IMG/VR virus record: IMGVR_UViG_3300043466_002203
Coordinates: 1-22,813 of that record
Reading direction: 5' to 3' (one strand)
Source of the DNA: a virus
DNA: 22,813 nucleotides
The notes beneath the pieces were generated by a model. It made no database searches. It saw only the letters and a list, made by a program, of their open reading frames with translations, and was not told the origin of the DNA. This document shows positions 8,280 through 15,372 of this stretch, piece by piece (the first letter of the stretch is position 1; each line of letters opens with the position of its first letter). Made by a program: the position numbers and the translations under genes.

Positions 8280-10168
8280 CGAGTTAGCCAGCTGCCCTTT
8301 TTCCGCTCGATCGTGGCGACGGCTGGGGCGCCGGTGAGTTGCTGCGCCAGGCGATCCCACATCGACCCGCGCGCATAACGCCGCGACACCAGCTGCAGTG
8401 CCACATACGCCATCCGCGTACAGTCCCCGCCTTCATCGCGGCTGCCCGTTGGGCATTTCCACTCGTACACGGTCTGCCCCGACTGCCGCTTTGGCACCTT
8501 CTTCCACGGGAACACCTCCGCCAGGAACTGATCTGTAGACCCCTCGCCAAAGTGCAGATACCCCGGCCCTGGCGTCTCCTGCCTCAGTCGCCCCTGCAGG
8601 TGCTGAATACTCGTCTCGTACCCCACGTCATACAGCAGCACATCGCGTTTTGTGGAGCTCTGGTTCTTCCGGTCCACAAACACCGCCTTGCCCTTGCCTA
8701 CCAGCGGTCGGCCCTTACCGGGAATGCCTTTCATCGGCGCCCACTTCCCAATCCTGGTACGGCACCAGTCCCGCACCTCCTTAGTCGCCAGGCCGCCGTC
8801 GTCAATGCCGCCCAGCGCAATCTGTAGCTCGGCGCCATCCTCTCGCCGCCACTTCGTTTCGCTGATCGTGTCCAGCTGGTTCAGTGTTTCGACCTGCTGC
8901 GGGTCGCCGTCGATCTCATAGTGCGCGATATGCCAGCCCTCTTCCCCGCGGCCCCACCCCCAGATCGTCAGCACCAGCCGTTCGCCAAACGCACCGCCGC
9001 CGCCCTGCACGTCAACACCAGCCGTAAGCAGCAACACCCCTTCAGGAATCGTGTCGGCCGCATACCCGTTGCCTGCCTCGATATTCTCCCGGCGCTTTGC
9101 TAGCCCCTCGACATTCAGCTTCCCGGCCAGCGTGTCCTCCCACGGCAGGCCCAGCACCGTGTTATGGAACGTCTGCATCAGGTCGGGATCACCCTTGCGC
9201 ATCATCTCCAGCGCTTCCTGATACTCCCGCACCAGCACATCCCAGTCCGCTGCTGGCGAGTAGCTGTAACCCGCCCAGATGTGGAAGCTCACCAGCCCCG
9301 GCGCCTGTGACACAGCTGTTGCGCGCCATTCCCCGCGCTCAACCATCCACCGTTTCTTGCTATGCGGGATCAGCTCCTGGCAGTTCTGGCATTCGTACTT
9401 CCCCGCGTGCTCGCCTTCCTTCTGCATCTGCTCCCACCGCAGCGCCTGTGACTCACCGCAGAACGGACACGGCACATAAAACCGCCGCTGATCGCCCTTC
9501 AGGAACCACTGCTCTGCCTTGCCCCCGAGCTCTGCCTTGAAAATCGGCGTGCCGCCAATCGCAATCTTTCGATCCCAGTAGTAATCCGCCCGGTTTCGTC
9601 CCAGCTTGATCTGGTCACCTTCGCTGATTCGCTCGTATGCGTCCGGCTCGTCAAACAGCACCACCTTCCGCGACTTCCGGCGAAACGACCTGCCACTGGC
9701 CGCGTTCACAATGTCGATCAGCCCGCCATTCGTCAGGATCTTCAGCAGGATTGTGTTGGTTGCCGTGTTCCGCGCCTTCGACTCCGACATCAGCCCCTGA
9801 AGCGCTGGCGTGTCGTCAAACAACGGCTTGATTTCTTCCTTGCTGTACCCCTCCGCGTCTTCCTTGACCGGCTGCACAATCATGATCTCGCACGGATCAT
9901 GGTGGCTGTAATACTGCACCACCACCCCGTACATCTTGGTCCAGCCCACGCGCGCAGACTTCATGCACGCCACCATCTCAACCTTCGGATCCGTGAAGCA
10001 GTCCAGGATCTCCCGCTGATATGGCAGCGTTCGCCAGTTGCTCTTCTGCGCCGTGCTGCCGGTCAACACCGCGTGCTGGTCGGCATACTCGCTCAACTTC
10101 AACTTCGGCGATGGCTTGAACATCCGCAGAATCTTTCGCTCCATCTCCAGCACGTCCGAATCAGGCAT
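8267..10168 (-). CDS. Terminase large subunit, gpA family
   Basis: 633 aa from the ATG at 10168, preceded by a GGAGGG ribosome site; a longer TTG start at 10195 lacks one. The ATPase half has a P-loop-like CMKSARVGWTK (68-78) and a Walker B VVLFDEPDAYE (D173-E174). A zinc-binding pair, CPFC (234-237) and CQNC (260-263), is typical of gpA-type terminases. The nuclease half contains LLTAGVDVQGGGG and IALGGIDDGGLATKEVRDW. The protein cuts concatemeric phage DNA and drives it into the prohead together with the small subunit and portal. It overlaps the small-subunit stop by eight bases (ATGCCTGA). Assignment is firm. Confidence 0.95.
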   Translation of the reverse strand: MPDSDVLEMERKILRMFKPSPKLKLSEYADQHAVLTGSTAQKSNWRTLPYQREILDCFTDPKVEMVACMKSARVGWTKMYGVVVQYYSHHDPCEIMIVQPVKEDAEGYSKEEIKPLFDDTPALQGLMSESKARNTATNTILLKILTNGGLIDIVNAASGRSFRRKSRKVVLFDEPDAYERISEGDQIKLGRNRADYYWDRKIAIGGTPIFKAELGGKAEQWFLKGDQRRFYVPCPFCGESQALRWEQMQKEGEHAGKYECQNCQELIPHSKKRWMVERGEWRATAVSQAPGLVSFHIWAGYSYSPAADWDVLVREYQEALEMMRKGDPDLMQTFHNTVLGLPWEDTLAGKLNVEGLAKRRENIEAGNGYAADTIPEGVLLLTAGVDVQGGGGAFGERLVLTIWGWGRGEEGWHIAHYEIDGDPQQVETLNQLDTISETKWRREDGAELQIALGGIDDGGLATKEVRDWCRTRIGKWAPMKGIPGKGRPLVGKGKAVFVDRKNQSSTKRDVLLYDVGYETSIQHLQGRLRQETPGPGYLHFGEGSTDQFLAEVFPWKKVPKRQSGQTVYEWKCPTGSRDEGGDCTRMAYVALQLVSRRYARGSMWDRLAQQLTGAPAVATIERKKGSWLTRSSP

Positions 10169-10748
10169 CGCGCTCACCCTCCGCTGCCAGCTCAAACAAC
10201 GCCTCGCGCAGCATGTCCTTCAAGATCTCCACTTCCTCCGGGTCCAGGTGGGGGATCCGCTGTTTGGCCGCACTCGCTGTTGCCAGGATGCGCGACTTCA
10301 CCCGGCCCACGGTGTTGGCCCAGGCGCGCTCCGCTTCCTCACGGTCCAGCAGGGAGCCTTCCTTCTGCTTGCGCTCCAGTTCCAGCAGGTTGGCCTGCTC
10401 GAATGCTTTGCGCTGCTGGCTGATCGTGTACGCCGGCAGCTCCTCATCAGCCAGCCCATCGCCAGGTGGAGGCGCTGCTGGCTTGCGAGTCGCTGGCGGT
10501 GGCGCCGCATCGGCGCGGACCCCAGGCCGGTCGCGCACCGCTTGCCGTTGATCCACGTTCGCCAGGTACTCATCCACCAGCAGCTCCGCCCGCACCCGCA
10601 CCGGTGAAACGCTCGCGGTGCTGCGCGGCAACTTGCCCTGCTTGCACAGCTTCTCCAGGTTCTGCCGGGTGCAGCTCCGGCCCGTCTTGGTGCGGATCAG
10701 CTCAGCGCCCTTGCCAGCGCTCAGTTCTTGACTGGTTGCAACCGTCAT
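10161..10748 (-). CDS. Terminase small subunit, Nu1-like
   Basis: 195 aa from an ATG at 10748. The N-terminal part (SAGKGAELIRTKTGRSCTRQNLEKLCKQGKLPRS) reads as a helix-turn-helix DNA-binding domain of the Nu1 type, followed by VRVRAELLVDEYLANVDQRQ. A proline/alanine linker (about 80-100) leads to a helical C-terminal region with LLELERKQKEGSLLDREEAERAWANTVGRVKSRIL, a pattern common in phage small terminases. The protein would bind the packaging site and recruit the large subunit. It sits directly upstream of, and overlaps, the large subunit gene. No Shine-Dalgarno sequence is visible. Confidence 0.88.
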   Translation of the reverse strand: MTVATSQELSAGKGAELIRTKTGRSCTRQNLEKLCKQGKLPRSTASVSPVRVRAELLVDEYLANVDQRQAVRDRPGVRADAAPPPATRKPAAPPPGDGLADEELPAYTISQQRKAFEQANLLELERKQKEGSLLDREEAERAWANTVGRVKSRILATASAAKQRIPHLDPEEVEILKDMLREALFELAAEGERDA

Positions 10749-10753
10749 GCAAC

Positions 10754-10765
10754 TAGCCTATGGCG
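10754..10765 (-). promoter_or_regulatory. Candidate late-gene motif, copy 4 (GCCATAGGCTA)
   Basis: On the minus strand CGCCATAGGCTA ends six bases before the small terminase ATG. It keeps the CCATAGGCT core of copy 2. Twelve bases further upstream is CCAGATCCGGAAC (10774-10786), which matches 11 of 13 bases of the GGAAC box before the HNH gene at 14.9 kb. Confidence 0.35.
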
Positions 10766-10814
10766 TGGTTGCGGTTCCGGATCTGGGCTGCTCAGGCGGA
10801 AGTTGGCGAGACGC

Positions 10815-10829
10815 TGAGAATCATTCCCA
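10815..10829. promoter_or_regulatory. Fur-box-like imperfect 7-1-7 palindrome
   Basis: TGAGAATCATTCCCA matches 11 of 14 specified positions of the 7-1-7 Fur core (TGATAAT-N-ATTATCA). It lies in the terminase leader region. One such match in 22 kb may be chance, and the same bases also form a TGAGARTCA repeat shared with the nearby inverted repeat. Confidence 0.2.
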
Positions 10830-10948
10830 TGGCAACCTTATTGCGAATCGGATATCGCCCTACAGGTCGGAGCTGGGAAAGAACGGCTTGCCTAGACCCC
10901 GGCCAGGACCCAAACCCCCTGCCATGACTGGGTTCTCATTAGCACCGC

Positions 10949-10989
10949 CTTATTGAGAGTCACTTGGCGCCTTCTTGATTCTCAATAAG
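10949..10989. repeat. Inverted repeat, 13-base arms
   Basis: CTTATTGAGAGTC (10949-10961) pairs with GATTCTCAATAAG (10977-10989), with one G-T pair and a 15-base loop. It starts four bases beyond the stop of the gene ending at 10993. Neither strand shows a T-run after it, so it is not a canonical terminator; it could be a terminase or repressor binding site. Confidence 0.6.
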
Positions 10990-10992
10990 CCC

Positions 10993-11721
10993 TCACCGCC
11001 CGAGCACGCGTCTCATCTCGTAGTCCAGCGCATCGGACATGGATCGCCGCCATGTGCTGGCAAAGGAGTCCATCACGACCTGCTGTACGGGGAACTGCCG
11101 GGCGCGTGGCTTCGGTGATTCGTCGATGGTGAAGAGGCGCTGCACGCTGCTCTCCAGGGTGCTGGTGCGGGGGATGAATCCCTCCCTGCGCTGGAAGATG
11201 GCCATGGTCTTGCTGCCACGCTTCACGGGCGCGATGAACACGCCTGAGGCGCCACCTGCGCGGGCCTTGCCGAGGATCTCCGCCTGCTTGCGTAGGGGCA
11301 CGTTGCCGAAGCTGTCGATCAGGCCTGAGGTGCGGGCAGGGATCAGCACGGAGCGACGGGAGGCGCCAGCAAGACGCGAGGCAGACAGGTCGGCGCCCTT
11401 GAGGTGCGGTGCGGTGCCTGCGGCCATGGGGTTGACGTAGCGCCCTGCAGGTGAGCCGCGGCCCCGGCGCTCTGTAGCAAAGCCCAGCGTGATCGCCAGG
11501 TTGTCAGCCTTGGCGTAGGGGCGCTGGAAGATGCCGCCCATGGTCCAGCTGGTGGGGTTGTCGATGAAACGGGGCGCCTGATCCCTAAGGCTGGCTTGAG
11601 CCTTGCGCCCTGATTCCGTCATCGCCTTGGCCACCGCATACCTGAGGTTGCGCTCCGTCAACAGCGCGGCCCGCTCCGCCAGGCGGGTGATCTCTGAGGT
11701 GTCGAGGGTGACGTTCAGCAT
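10993..11721 (-). CDS. Minor tail / tail-completion-like phage structural protein
   Basis: 242 aa from an ATG at 11721 that overlaps the stop of the 75-aa gene (TGATG). The start (MLNVTLDTSEITRLAERAALLTERNLRYAVAKAMTESGRKAQ) followed by NPTSWTMGGIFQRPYAKADNLAITLGF and GRYVNPMAAGTAPHLKGAD resembles a family of phage proteins found beside head-tail genes; the helical start and basic body also recall lambda gpZ. The C-terminal part ends in an amphipathic helix (DSFASTWRRSMSDALDYEMRRVL). A role in tail completion is an inference. It is encoded upstream of the terminase, away from the tail genes, and is separated from them by the candidate packaging region. Confidence 0.6.
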   Translation of the reverse strand: MLNVTLDTSEITRLAERAALLTERNLRYAVAKAMTESGRKAQASLRDQAPRFIDNPTSWTMGGIFQRPYAKADNLAITLGFATERRGRGSPAGRYVNPMAAGTAPHLKGADLSASRLAGASRRSVLIPARTSGLIDSFGNVPLRKQAEILGKARAGGASGVFIAPVKRGSKTMAIFQRREGFIPRTSTLESSVQRLFTIDESPKPRARQFPVQQVVMDSFASTWRRSMSDALDYEMRRVLGR

Positions 11722-11948
11722 CAGCGCGCCTCGGACTCAGCATCCAGCAACTCCTCCAGCTCCAGCCGTGCCAGGTCGAGATCAGTGGGCACGCTCCAGG
11801 TGAGGTCCTCATCGGTCTGGCTGCTGGTGACGTGGAGGATGCCGATGCTGTGCCAGCTGGCCACCCAGTTGAGGATCAGCTCCTGCCACCAGGCCAGCCA
11901 GGGGGTGGAGCGGTCCAGCAGGGACGACGGGGTAGCAGCGCGTTTCAT
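11721..11948 (-). CDS. Hypothetical phage protein (75 aa)
   Basis: The frame opens at an ATG at 11948 and ends in TGA sharing one base with the next ATG. The N-terminal half is tryptophan-rich (STPWLAWWQELILNWVASWHSIGILHV) and might be a hydrophobic helix; the C-terminal half is acidic (DLDLARLELEELLDAESEAR) and probably helical. I recognise no family. It is the first gene of the structural block, and a late-gene motif copy lies about 21 bases upstream of the start. Translational coupling to the following gene supports a real gene. Confidence 0.55.
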   Translation of the reverse strand: MKRAATPSSLLDRSTPWLAWWQELILNWVASWHSIGILHVTSSQTDEDLTWSVPTDLDLARLELEELLDAESEAR

Positions 11949-12230
11949 GCCCAGCAGGGCGGCTGCTGCAGGGTATGGAGGGTGGGTGGATGGGGATGCG
12001 GAAGCTCACTAGTCGGCTTGCCAACCTGCTCACCTAGTCAACCTTTGTCTTAGGAGGCAGGAAACACAGCAGCACTACCCCTACTTCCTCTATTACTACC
12101 AATCTTTCTAAGAGGTTAGAAGGTTAGCAAGGTCAGAAGACCCCCTGCGCCGCAGCCGATCTGATGCTGCCAACCTCGCCCAATGAGGTTAGCAGATCTC
12201 ACGGTCCCGCTTGAGTCTCACAGTGCCACA
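11949..12230. other. Non-coding gap with repeated AGGTTRGC-type octamers
   Basis: No convincing gene lies here. The stretch 12001-12200 is less GC-rich than its surroundings. It holds GCCAACCT at 12020 and 12169 (and again at 12273), GTCAACCT at 12037, GAGGTTAG at 12112 and 12185, and AAGGTTAG at 12120. The copies at 12169 and 12185 face each other as AACCTC and GAGGTT. The late-gene motif copy at 11969 is at its left end. A multi-site operator is possible. Confidence 0.4.
11969..11982 (-). promoter_or_regulatory. Candidate late-gene motif, copy 5 (CTCCATACCCTG)
   Basis: The minus strand reads CCCTCCATACCCTG, 21 bases upstream of the ATG of the first structural gene. It differs from copy 1 at one base in the 12-base core. 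It contains TACCCT, a TANNNT hexamer. Confidence 0.4.
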
Positions 12231-12257
12231 AAGAAAAAGGCCGGCGGTTCGCCGGCC
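12231..12257 (-). terminator. Rho-independent terminator of the primase/VapE unit
   Basis: An 8-bp stem, GGCCGGCG/CGCCGGCC, with a 3-base loop (12239-12257) is followed on the minus strand by TTTTTCTT. It starts 22 bases past the primase/VapE stop codon. This is a standard intrinsic terminator for the minus-strand transcript. Confidence 0.88.
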
Positions 12258-12279
12258 TGTGCCATGCAATCTGCCAACC

Positions 12280-14460
12280 TCAGCCCTTGACGAACACCCA
12301 CCGCTGGACCCCGGCGATGGTGCGCCGGACCTTGCCGTAGCCCATGTCGCGCATGATCGCGGCAACCTGCATCTGATCGGCCTTGCTCTGGCGTTCAGTG
12401 GGCTTGGCGATGGCCTTGCTCAGGATCGTTTCCGAGGTCAGTTCGATGCCTTGGTTCCTGGCTTCATTGAGCCAATCAGCGATCGGCCCCTTCCATGGGT
12501 TCTCCACTTGATACGCCTCATTCTCCTGGCTGACGATGGTGGCCAGATCAGGGGGCAGGTAGTTTCGTTCGCCGTTGCGGTAGGCGTGAACCGCAGCAGA
12601 CCAGATCGCGTCCCGTTCAGCCATGAGGGTGGGCGTGTCGATCGGCTCGGCTTCGGTGCGGGTGGTGGGGATGACCCAGAACCGCCGGTTGCCGGTGTCG
12701 TCCTGCAGGAAGCCGGCGGAGCGATTGGTTGAGCCGACGATGATGCCGCGCCGGGGGAAGGCCTCGGTTGCCTTGCCGTAGGGCACGCGGAAGAGGTCGG
12801 TGCCTTGGCTGAGAAACGCCTTGACCTGGCCGGCGTGCTTGCGGCCCATGATGTGATCCAGCTCGGCCCACTCCATGATCCAGCTGCGATGCAGCACCAT
12901 CAGGTCGTCCTTGCTGGAGATGTCACCGAGGGCATCGGAGAAGAAGGCACCGCCGAGGGCTTCCCAGAACGAGGACTTGCGGGCGCCTTGATCACCCATG
13001 AGCACGCAGGCGGTGTCGTGTTTGCAGCCAGGTTCAAAGGCACGGCGTACAGCACCGATGAGGGTGCAGCGGATCATGTGGTCGTAGATGGTGGGGCCTG
13101 CGCCGAATTGGCCGTCCTCTGGCCGGAGGTAGGCGGTTGCCAGTCCGTTGATATAGCCAGGCTCAACCGTGGCGGCGACGTGCTCCAGGTAGAGCCGCAC
13201 GGGGTCGTATGGGTTTTCATGCGCCACCTGGATCAGGCAGTCAATGGCGAGTTCTTTGGAGACCTTGAAGTTCTGTTCGGCAAGGGTGAGGTAGAACCGC
13301 TCAGCACCTTCGAGCACGGCCCCATCGATTTCGATCTGCTGGGAGAAGCGGTTGTATCTGATGCGATCTTCGCCGGCCTGGATGCGGAGCATGGCGAGGA
13401 GTTCGCCGGCTTCGAGCTTGGTGGGCTTGCCGAGCATCGGCGCCGGACTGGCTGCGGGCTGCCCCTGGGGCGCTGGTGCGTGGGCAGCAGTCGCCGCGGG
13501 CGGATCAGCGAGTATCCGCCGCTGGCCCCGGGTGTGATGCTTGAGGCGTGATTCGAGCTTCTGGGCAGGTGTCGCCGGGGATGGACTGAGCGCGGCCGCG
13601 CCCTGGAAGCGCTTGCGGGCGCGGGTGACATCGAAGTCCCTGGCCTTGATGCGTGCGGCGGAGATGTGCTGCTCGAAGGCATCCGCCGCTGAGATATCCG
13701 GGCGATGGCCTTGGGCAATGATCCAGTCGGCGGTGCCTTGGAGGTCAAGGGCCAGCTTCAGCTGATCGTCGTTCCACTGCCCGGGTGTGCCGCCGGTTTC
13801 GATCAGCTCGCGAGAGTCGCGGGTGATGAACTCCAGCAGCGGCACAGTGGCCGGCATGGGCGCGGGGAGTGCTGCAGCGGTGAGCAGCGGCGCCAGCGGT
13901 GGGGGCGGCTCATCAATGAGCAGCTCGATGAGCGCTGCGGGCGCTTCGGCGATACCGACCTGCGCAGGGCTGCGGCCTTTGATCCAGCGATAGCCGGAGG
14001 TCGTGGGGTGAGCACCGATGACGACGGATTGGTGGCGATTCCAGCGCAGGTCGAGGTTTTCGGCCTTGCCGTCGGCGTCCACCTTGCCGGTATCGAACAC
14101 GCGGCGATTGCGCAGGCTGGGCCAGTACTGCTCGGGGATGGTGAACAGCGCCTGAAAGCGGCCATCCCTGCCGGATGTGCAGATCGCGGTCTTGGGGAGG
14201 GTGCGGGGCGGGATGCCGAGTTTTTCGAGCTGCTCGCTGGCGCTGATGCCGTCGTGATCCAGGAACAGCAGGCCGCCGGAAGTGGGGCCAGCGATGACAC
14301 CAATGGCCTTGGCGCGACCGGCGGTGATCTCGGTGGCGGCCTCTTCCTTGGTGAGCGGGTTGGCCTGCCAGCTGGCTTGATAGGGCCGCTTGGCGCCATC
14401 GACCGCAACGAGGCCCCAGGAGGCCGGTAGCTCCTGGAGCTGCTCTAGGAGCGTGGGCAT
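12280..14460 (-). CDS. Primase-polymerase / VapE-type helicase fusion
   Basis: 726 aa from an ATG at 14460. Residues 1-180 form a bifunctional primase-polymerase domain: SWGLVAVDGAKRPY, GVIAGPTSGGLLFLDHDG with acidic residues D68 and D70, and LDLRWNRHQSVVIGAHP (about 136-152). Residues about 350-726 form a virulence-associated-E (VapE) ATPase domain: CVLMGDQGARKSSFW (P-loop, G489 to S496), WIMEWAELD (Walker B, about 527-535), IIVGSTNRSAGFLQDDTGNRRFWVIP. The P-loop has arginine where glycine is more usual. An alanine/proline linker (about 320-345) joins the domains. Such fusions start and unwind at phage or satellite replication origins. The small ribbon-helix-helix gene is four bases upstream, and a terminator follows. 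Confidence 0.9.
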   Translation of the reverse strand: MPTLLEQLQELPASWGLVAVDGAKRPYQASWQANPLTKEEAATEITAGRAKAIGVIAGPTSGGLLFLDHDGISASEQLEKLGIPPRTLPKTAICTSGRDGRFQALFTIPEQYWPSLRNRRVFDTGKVDADGKAENLDLRWNRHQSVVIGAHPTTSGYRWIKGRSPAQVGIAEAPAALIELLIDEPPPPLAPLLTAAALPAPMPATVPLLEFITRDSRELIETGGTPGQWNDDQLKLALDLQGTADWIIAQGHRPDISAADAFEQHISAARIKARDFDVTRARKRFQGAAALSPSPATPAQKLESRLKHHTRGQRRILADPPAATAAHAPAPQGQPAASPAPMLGKPTKLEAGELLAMLRIQAGEDRIRYNRFSQQIEIDGAVLEGAERFYLTLAEQNFKVSKELAIDCLIQVAHENPYDPVRLYLEHVAATVEPGYINGLATAYLRPEDGQFGAGPTIYDHMIRCTLIGAVRRAFEPGCKHDTACVLMGDQGARKSSFWEALGGAFFSDALGDISSKDDLMVLHRSWIMEWAELDHIMGRKHAGQVKAFLSQGTDLFRVPYGKATEAFPRRGIIVGSTNRSAGFLQDDTGNRRFWVIPTTRTEAEPIDTPTLMAERDAIWSAAVHAYRNGERNYLPPDLATIVSQENEAYQVENPWKGPIADWLNEARNQGIELTSETILSKAIAKPTERQSKADQMQVAAIMRDMGYGKVRRTIAGVQRWVFVKG

Positions 14461-14464
14461 CCGC

Positions 14465-14647
14465 TCAGCCCTGCGCCGATTTACGACCCGGGCCCTGGCG
14501 TTCCATATCCCGAATCACCAGCCCACGGATGTACGCGGCCCGGCTGCAGCCGAGGTAGGAGGCCTGCGCGTCGAGGTGCTCGACGAGTTCGGTTTTCAGT
14601 TCAAGGGTGATCGCAGTCCGTCCTTCGCGTGATGGCCAGCCGGGCAT
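14465..14647 (-). CDS. Small ribbon-helix-helix DNA-binding protein
   Basis: I choose the ATG at 14647, giving 60 aa that begin MPGWPSREGRTAITLELKT; a longer upstream reading adds low-complexity residues across the promoter region. The core AITLELKTELVEHLDAQ then ASYLGCSRAAYIRGLVIRDM is one beta strand and two helices, the Arc/CopG/MetJ fold that binds DNA as a dimer. It is encoded four bases upstream of the primase/VapE gene, so it may control that unit or act at an origin. A C-rich stretch, and no Shine-Dalgarno sequence, precedes the start. A possible -10 (TATGCT, 14672-14677 on the minus strand) lies about 25 bases upstream. Confidence 0.65.
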   Translation of the reverse strand: MPGWPSREGRTAITLELKTELVEHLDAQASYLGCSRAAYIRGLVIRDMERQGPGRKSAQG

Positions 14648-14683
14648 GGAGGGGAGGGGGTGTGGATCTACAGCATAAGGGGT

Positions 14684-14710
14684 GCGGATCCGGAACAGAA
14701 GGGGTATGAT
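14684..14710 (+). promoter_or_regulatory. Promoter/operator box, copy A
   Basis: GCGGATCCGGAAC is followed eight bases later by TATGAT (14705-14710). The same layout, without gaps, occurs at 14780 and 20806. TATGAT is a good -10 hexamer; the GGAAC segment sits in the spacer where a repressor or activator could act. Confidence 0.6.
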
Positions 14711-14779
14711 CCAGAAGCCACCACCAACGCCCCGCTCCATGACGATGCCAGCCACTGCCCGGACCAGGCGGTGGGGGTT

Positions 14780-14806
14780 GCAGATCTGGAACCAAGGATG
14801 TATGAT
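14780..14806 (+). promoter_or_regulatory. Promoter/operator box, copy B
   Basis: GCAGATCTGGAAC, eight bases, then TATGAT (14801-14806). A second GCGGAACCA lies nine bases beyond the hexamer, and copy C has the same element two bases beyond its TATGAT. The HNH gene begins about 80 bases downstream. Confidence 0.6.
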
Positions 14807-14886
14807 TTGGCAATGCGGAACCAGGGCAGCACCACCTGCCCCCGCTCCTGGCCTTCGGGCCGGCCACTACTCGCCCAGCCGAAAGG

Positions 14887-15372
14887 TTGGCTCCATCATG
14901 CTTGAACACACCTAGCGGCTACTACCTGTCTCGCCAGTGGCGGCAGCGCAGACAGCAACGCCTTGAGATCGACAGCCACCAGTGCCAAGGGTGCGGCATC
15001 ACAGCTGCGCAACTGGAAGAACTGGGCTGGCCTTCGCTTCAGGTTCACCACAAGAACGCTGGCCCACCGAACTACACGTACCCGTCATTCGGTAATGAGC
15101 AGATGTCAGATCTTCTGACGCTGTGCTCTGAATGCCATGACGGCATTACTAATTCAGTTCGACGCCAGCGCTTCAAATTGGACCCTAAAAAGCAAGTCGA
15201 TCCGGTTCATATTGCCCCGCCTTCTCTTTCTGCATCGATTCCCACACGTAGACAACATGTCGAACCTTCCTTCTGTTCAGATCCGACTTCAGGGCGTCAG
15301 CCCACTGCTGTGCCACAACGGTCAAACAGCCGATCCGCGAAATACCTACGCGAAGGCAATGAAAGCCGTTAG
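14887..15372 (+). CDS. HNH endonuclease
   Basis: About 161 aa with a clear HNH zinc-nuclease core: CQGC (C33, C36), LQVHHKN (H54-H55), NEQMSDLLTLC (C80) and SECHDG (C83, H84). The start is uncertain: no ATG or GTG is in frame, so TTG at 14887 (just after AAAGG) or TTG at 14902 must serve. HNH proteins of this small type often work in phage DNA packaging or cutting. Here the gene is in the early-type region, far from the terminase. About 75 residues follow the core; the last 38 codons overlap the next gene in another frame, which may mean the C-terminus arose by loss of an earlier stop. Confidence 0.75.
   Translation: MAPSCLNTPSGYYLSRQWRQRRQQRLEIDSHQCQGCGITAAQLEELGWPSLQVHHKNAGPPNYTYPSFGNEQMSDLLTLCSECHDGITNSVRRQRFKLDPKKQVDPVHIAPPSLSASIPTRRQHVEPSFCSDPTSGRQPTAVPQRSNSRSAKYLREGNESR

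Larger units (their letters stand above)
10749..10992. other. Non-coding gap before small terminase: candidate packaging (cos/pac) region
   Basis: This 244-base stretch lies where lambda keeps cos, just upstream of the small terminase gene. It holds repeats of YTGAGARTCA (10814-10823 plus, 10953-10962 plus, 10976-10985 minus), a 13-bp-arm inverted repeat, a GGAAC box on the minus strand (10774-10786) and a late-gene motif (10754). A 69-codon plus-strand frame crosses it but has no recognisable content. Packaging function is inferred from position and repeats. Confidence 0.45.
14648..14886. other. Divergent control region between the two transcription units
   Basis: This 239-base gap separates the minus-strand primase unit from the plus-strand HNH unit. 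It contains two 27-base promoter-like boxes, a third GCGGAAC at about 14815, and a small TTCG-capped stem (GGCC-TTCG-GGCC at 14850-14861). Overlapping small plus-strand frames exist but look like non-coding readings. Confidence 0.6.

Noticed and set aside
10747-10956. 69-codon plus-strand frame in the terminase leader
   Set aside because: It ends inside the inverted repeat and its product looks like translated non-coding DNA.
14739-14915. 58-codon plus-strand frame after promoter box A
   Set aside because: It runs through promoter box B and overlaps the HNH start; composition is not protein-like. A short leader peptide cannot be excluded.
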